This document shows, one piece after another, positions 60,696 through 64,000 of a stretch of 64,000 nt of DNA. Origin of the DNA: CAZMSQ01 sp964569025. GTDB lineage: Bacteria; Bacteroidota; Bacteroidia; Chitinophagales; Saprospiraceae. How positions within the stretch are numbered: the stretch's first letter is position 1; each line of letters opens with the position of its first letter. Position numbers and translations under genes: made by a program. Below the pieces are notes generated by a model. It was not told the DNA's origin. It saw only the letters and a program-made list of their open reading frames with translations, and did not search any database. The DNA lies in contig CAZMSQ010000007.1 in the NCBI GenBank assembly GCA_964569025.1, positions 1 to 64,000 of the forward strand, in the 5' to 3' direction.

Positions 60696-61718
60696 TTAGG
60701 GATGTTCCTCATGCTCACCGATTGGATCGGCGTTTAGCGCTTCCCAGAGTAAATCCTTAAGCTGGATAATTCCTTTGCCGGTGACGGCTGAGATAAACAC
60801 ATGGGGGATATGATTTGGGATTTCGGCTGAAAGCAACTCTTGAAGTTCTTCATCAATCAAGTCTGCCTTTGTGATGGCAAGCACCTGTGGTTTATCCAGC
60901 AATTCAGGGTTATACTCCTGAAGTTCATTCATCAATATGGCATATTCCTTTTTGATATTCTCTGTATCGCAGGGAATCATAAAGAGTAGGACCGCATTTC
61001 TCTCTATGTGTCGGAGGAATCTGTGCCCGAGTCCTTTTCCGAGGTGGGCATTTTCAATGATGCCTGGTATGTCTGCCATGACAAACGACCGGTGGTCGCG
61101 GTAGGCAACAATACCCAGATTCGGCGTCAGTGTGGTAAAGGGATAATTGGCAATCTTGGGTTTTGCGGCAGATACAACGGAGAGCAGGGTAGACTTTCCG
61201 GCATTCGGGAAACCAACCAAACCGACATCTGCGAGAGTTTTGAGCTCCAGAATCTTCCATTCCTCTTGACCCGGCTCTCCAGGTTGGGCATACCGAGGTG
61301 TTTGTCGTGTTGAAGATTTGAAGTGAGAATTTCCCAGTCCGCCACGCCCGCCATTGAGCAAGATGATGCGTTGCCCATGTTCAGTCACCTCGCATTCCAC
61401 CTCGCCTGACTCTGCATTTTTGGCAACGGTGCCCAGTGGAACTTCCAGGATGACATCCTCCCCATCAGCACCAGACATATGGTTGCCTCCTCCGGGTTGA
61501 CCGGCCTGGGCAATGACATGCTTTCGGTATTTCAGATGTAGGAGCGTCCACTTGTTGCGATTCCCTTCAAGGATGATATTTCCTCCCCTGCCACCATCTC
61601 CGCCATCAGGGCCACCTTTGGCGTTCGATTTTTCGCGAAGGAAATGGACAGACCCTGCACCCCCTGCTCCGGATCGGCAGCAGATTTTCACATAATCCAC
61701 AAAATTGCGTTCCGACAT
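60696..61718 (-). CDS. obgE: Obg/CgtA GTPase
   Basis: A 340-residue Obg GTPase with the N-terminal glycine-rich Obg fold (CCRSGAGGAGSVHFLREKSNAKGGPDGGDGGRGG and GGRGGLGNSHFKSSTRQTPR) and a G domain: P-loop GFPNAGKST, switch TTLTPNLG, DIPGIIENA and TKAD. It acts in late 50S assembly and stress control. The C-terminal OCT domain of longer forms is absent, as in many Bacteroidota. It is downstream of adk by 39 bases in a minus-strand operon. Confidence 0.96.
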   Translation of the reverse strand: MSERNFVDYVKICCRSGAGGAGSVHFLREKSNAKGGPDGGDGGRGGNIILEGNRNKWTLLHLKYRKHVIAQAGQPGGGNHMSGADGEDVILEVPLGTVAKNAESGEVECEVTEHGQRIILLNGGRGGLGNSHFKSSTRQTPRYAQPGEPGQEEWKILELKTLADVGLVGFPNAGKSTLLSVVSAAKPKIANYPFTTLTPNLGIVAYRDHRSFVMADIPGIIENAHLGKGLGHRFLRHIERNAVLLFMIPCDTENIKKEYAILMNELQEYNPELLDKPQVLAITKADLIDEELQELLSAEIPNHIPHVFISAVTGKGIIQLKDLLWEALNADPIGEHEEHP

Positions 61719-61757
61719 TGTGCTTGATGCGTTTTGGCTTCAGGGGCGATTCCAGCC

Positions 61758-62333
61758 TTATTGAAAGGTGTCAATGCGGGCACAAAGCCGCGCAAAGATC
61801 TCGTCAATTGACCCCATTCCGTCTATTTTCCACGACTTTCCTGATTGGGCATAATAACCGAAAACCGGAGCAGTTTCCTGCTCGTATACGGCAATTCGGT
61901 TCCGAATAATTCCTTCGTCGTTATCGTCTAGACGACCAGAGGTTTTTCCGCGGTTCAGGATTCTGTTGACAATTTCCTGCTCTGAAACATCGAGTGCAAT
62001 GAGGCCTGAAATGCTGGTTCCTTTTCCTGTCAGCAAAGTATCGAGTGCTTCAGCCTGGGGGATTGTGCGGGGAAATCCGTCAAAAATGAATCCGTTCGCT
62101 TCCGGATGAGCCTCTACCTTATTCTTAAGCATACCTACGGTCACTTCGTCAGGAACAAGTTCTCCTTTGGAAATGTATGCCTTTGCCTGTTTGCCGAGCT
62201 CCGTATCTGCACCCATTTCACTCCGGAATAAATCTCCGGTTGAAATATGAACCAAGCCGTACTTTTCTGCCAATCCGACTGCTTGAGTGCCTTTTCCCGA
62301 GCCGGGAGGGCCGAATAATATCAGGTTAATCAT
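61758..62333 (-). CDS. adk: Adenylate kinase
   Basis: A 191-residue short-form adenylate kinase, with P-loop GPPGSGKGTQA at residues 8-18, FDGFPRTIPQAEALD, and a short lid around NRGKTSGRLDDNDEGIIRNRIAVY. It interconverts ATP + AMP and 2 ADP. No zinc-lid cysteines are seen, and the lid is of the short type. It precedes obgE by 39 bases. Confidence 0.97.
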   Translation of the reverse strand: MINLILFGPPGSGKGTQAVGLAEKYGLVHISTGDLFRSEMGADTELGKQAKAYISKGELVPDEVTVGMLKNKVEAHPEANGFIFDGFPRTIPQAEALDTLLTGKGTSISGLIALDVSEQEIVNRILNRGKTSGRLDDNDEGIIRNRIAVYEQETAPVFGYYAQSGKSWKIDGMGSIDEIFARLCARIDTFQ

Positions 62334-62448
62334 GAATCCGATCGTTTATAGATGAGGGATTGCAAACTTGCGGAGTTAGCCAAGATACAAAATTTTCATG
62401 GCATCCTGACGCTCAGGAGCGCTGATCCTTGCCTTCAGGAGTGCTGCG

Positions 62449-63234
62449 TTAATCCTTTGGCCGATTGAGGCTGAAAGAATCTCGATCTTCGAGAAATGCA
62501 AATTTTTGGCGGTAGGCATGCAGCAATTCCCAATCCAGACTGGTGGTTGCGACCTGTTCGGAATGGGCCATATGCGTCAGAATCCTTCCACTGTAGTCAA
62601 TCACCATGGAATCTCCATCATAGGTATGCCCGTTAGCGTCCAGACCAACCCGATTTACTCCGATGGTATAGGCTTGATTTTCAATAGCCCGGGCGGTAAG
62701 CAGGCTGCGCCAATGGTGTCCTCTGGCAGAGGGCCAATTGGCAACGTACAGCAGTACATCATAGCCTGATGTGTTGCGGCTCCAGACAGGAAAGCGAAGA
62801 TCGTAACAGATGAGTGGGAAAATTTTCCAGCCTTTATACGTTATGAGCCTTTGACTTTCACCCGGACTGTAAAACTGATGTTCCCCAGCGTGGCTAAAGA
62901 GGTGATGCTTGTCGTAGGTGATGGAGCTCCCATCGGGATTAACCCACAAGAGACGATTGAAGATTTGCCCGTCTTCCTTGACAATGATGCTGCCTGTAAT
63001 GGCGGCCTGCAATTTGACTGCCTGGCTTTGCATCCATCCAAATGTGGGGCCTTTGGGAGGTTCCGCCAATTGCTCAGCAGACATGGAAAATCCTGTGGTA
63101 AACATCTCAGGAAGGACTACAAGATCTGTTTTTCCTCTAAGGTCCGAAATCTTTAGGCCAATAGCCTTGAGATTCTCTCTTGGAGATTCCCAGACTAAGT
63201 CGGTTTGCACCGTTGAAATATTCAGCGCGTACAT
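62449..63234 (-). CDS. Nitrilase-superfamily omega-amidase-like hydrolase
   Basis: A 261-residue carbon-nitrogen hydrolase with the catalytic triad E43 (LPEMF), K109 (YDKHHLFSHAGEH) and C143 (ICYDLRFP). The YDKHHLFSHAGEH and GFSMSAEQLAEP wording matches the YafV/Nit2 omega-amidase group, which hydrolyses alpha-ketoglutaramate and alpha-ketosuccinamate. It is placed 33 bases downstream of rplY and 115 upstream of adk. The substrate is inferred from the subgroup only. Confidence 0.88.
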   Translation of the reverse strand: MYALNISTVQTDLVWESPRENLKAIGLKISDLRGKTDLVVLPEMFTTGFSMSAEQLAEPPKGPTFGWMQSQAVKLQAAITGSIIVKEDGQIFNRLLWVNPDGSSITYDKHHLFSHAGEHQFYSPGESQRLITYKGWKIFPLICYDLRFPVWSRNTSGYDVLLYVANWPSARGHHWRSLLTARAIENQAYTIGVNRVGLDANGHTYDGDSMVIDYSGRILTHMAHSEQVATTSLDWELLHAYRQKFAFLEDRDSFSLNRPKD

Positions 63235-63267
63235 ACCTTCTTTCTCATTGTAAGGGATACCCTGAAA

Positions 63268-63870
63268 TTAGGCGTTTTCTCCTTTGGCGGTGGCCTTTTT
63301 CTCTGCAGTGGCTGCAGAACGCATCGAACGAGGAATATTTATGGTCGCGACCGGAATGGCCGGGGCGTTCATAATTTCGATTCCATCTCGTGCTTCAATG
63401 TCCCGAACCCGAATCGACTGACCCATTTCGAGTTTGGAAATATCAACGAGTAATTGGTCGACTAAGTGCTCAGGTGTCGTCAGAACTTTTGCACGGCGCA
63501 TTTTCTGGATGAGCTTTCCTCCAAGGCGAACGCCCGGGGAGTCACCCTTAAAGCGGACAGGAAGTTCTACTTTCACTTTTTTGCCCGGAGAGAGCTGAAG
63601 GAAATCAATATGTTGGACCTCATCTGTGACAGGATGATATTGAACGTCTTTCAGGATGCAGCGAAGAGAGTCAGGACCGATTGTCAACTCAGCAATCTGA
63701 AAGTTTGGTGAATAGACCAGAGGTCTGACCGCCATGGGCTCCAAATAAATGTGGATAGGCTGATCACCACCATAAATGACAGCCGGAATATGTCCTTGTT
63801 CGCGAACCTTCCGGCTCGATGATTTGCCTGTGCTCTCCCTGTGCTGAGCGGAGATCGTGAGGGTGTTCAT
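63268..63870 (-). CDS. rplY: 50S ribosomal protein L25/general stress protein Ctc
   Basis: A 200-residue long-form bL25 (TL5/CTC type): the N-terminal 5S-rRNA-binding domain has RESTGKSSSRKVREQGHIPAVIYGG and a C-terminal beta domain contains DFLQLSPGKKVKVELPVRFKGDSPGVRLGGKLIQKMR. The tail is alanine/lysine-rich (SAATAEKKATAKGENA). It binds 5S rRNA in the large subunit. The start at 63870 follows an exact -7 box by 46 bases, and the upstream in-frame extension is not family-like. Confidence 0.95.
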   Translation of the reverse strand: MNTLTISAQHRESTGKSSSRKVREQGHIPAVIYGGDQPIHIYLEPMAVRPLVYSPNFQIAELTIGPDSLRCILKDVQYHPVTDEVQHIDFLQLSPGKKVKVELPVRFKGDSPGVRLGGKLIQKMRRAKVLTTPEHLVDQLLVDISKLEMGQSIRVRDIEARDGIEIMNAPAIPVATINIPRSMRSAATAEKKATAKGENA

Positions 63871-63915
63871 GATATCCTGTTTTTTAAGCGATCCAATGAT
63901 TATCAATTGGGCACG

Positions 63916-63923
63916 CAAAGGTA
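63916..63923 (-). promoter_or_regulatory. -7 promoter box of rplY
   Basis: TACCTTTG on the minus strand fits TAnnTTTG exactly; the start codon at 63870 lies 45 bases downstream. No clear -33 motif is seen. The remaining bases to 64000 hold no gene. Confidence 0.5.
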
Positions 63924-64000
63924 AGAAAAAAAAGAATAGATAACTCCCTTTTTATTCTCCCTCAACGAAAAGAGCTGAGATTGATCGGTGCTCATGGGTA

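Overview
The window reads as a chromosomal contig of a Bacteroidota bacterium. A type IX secretion sorting domain sits at the end of the 1011-residue protein at 51.7-54.7 kb, there is a carboxypeptidase-regulatory/TonB-plug outer-membrane receptor, and several genes are preceded by the Bacteroidota -7 promoter box TAnnTTTG. Gene style (DUF4197 protein, tricorn homologue, rpsF-rpsR-rplI, yicC-gmk) fits Saprospiria-type lineages, but class level is inference. Two 100-base runs of N (6402-6501 and 20925-21024) are scaffold gaps. No rRNA, tRNA, CRISPR array, prophage or insertion sequence was recognised.

Layout. 0-10 kb: envelope and accessory genes (thioredoxin-fold lipid/periplasmic protein, receptor, ankyrin protein, SixA-like phosphatase, serine hydrolase, HTTM membrane protein and partners). 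10-25 kb: radical SAM protein, lipid A-type acyltransferase, SDR, a very large tricorn-like protease, RidA, ApaG, Gmk, YicC, a DMT exporter, two peroxiredoxins, the ClpS-Aat N-degron pair and an M23 peptidase. 25-31.4 kb: metF, then molybdenum-cofactor genes (moeA-moaA facing sufS-sufU-moaD-moaE). 31.5-34.5 kb: an XdhC/CoxI protein, a small membrane protein, a second MoaD/ThiS-like protein and a BNR propeller protein. 34.6-42.8 kb: a coxMSL-G-D-E-F operon for aerobic carbon monoxide dehydrogenase with a MobA/MocA-type nucleotidyltransferase. 42.8-46.5 kb: a TetR regulator, a hydrogenase-large-subunit homologue that has lost three of its four metal-binding cysteines, hypC and hypD. 46.4-64 kb: housekeeping genes (VanY-type peptidase, rpsF-rpsR-rplI, asnS, recA, obgE, adk, rplY) with a T9SS cargo protein between them.

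How it fits together. The central 20 kb (about 26.7-46.5 kb) looks like one functional island. Moco genes make the pterin; SufS/SufU can supply sulfur for the dithiolene and for Fe-S clusters; MocA-type transferase, two XdhC-family proteins, CoxD and CoxE mature and sulfurate the Mo/Cu centre; CoxM, CoxS and CoxL form the enzyme; CoxG probably links it to the membrane. CoxL carries the form I signature AYRCSFR, so the enzyme is predicted to be a true CO dehydrogenase rather than a generic xanthine dehydrogenase relative. The most unusual part is that the operon runs on, through ATGA overlaps, into a regulator and a HupK-like degenerate hydrogenase subunit followed by hypC-hypD, the machinery for the Fe(CN)2CO group, with no hydrogenase structural genes in view.
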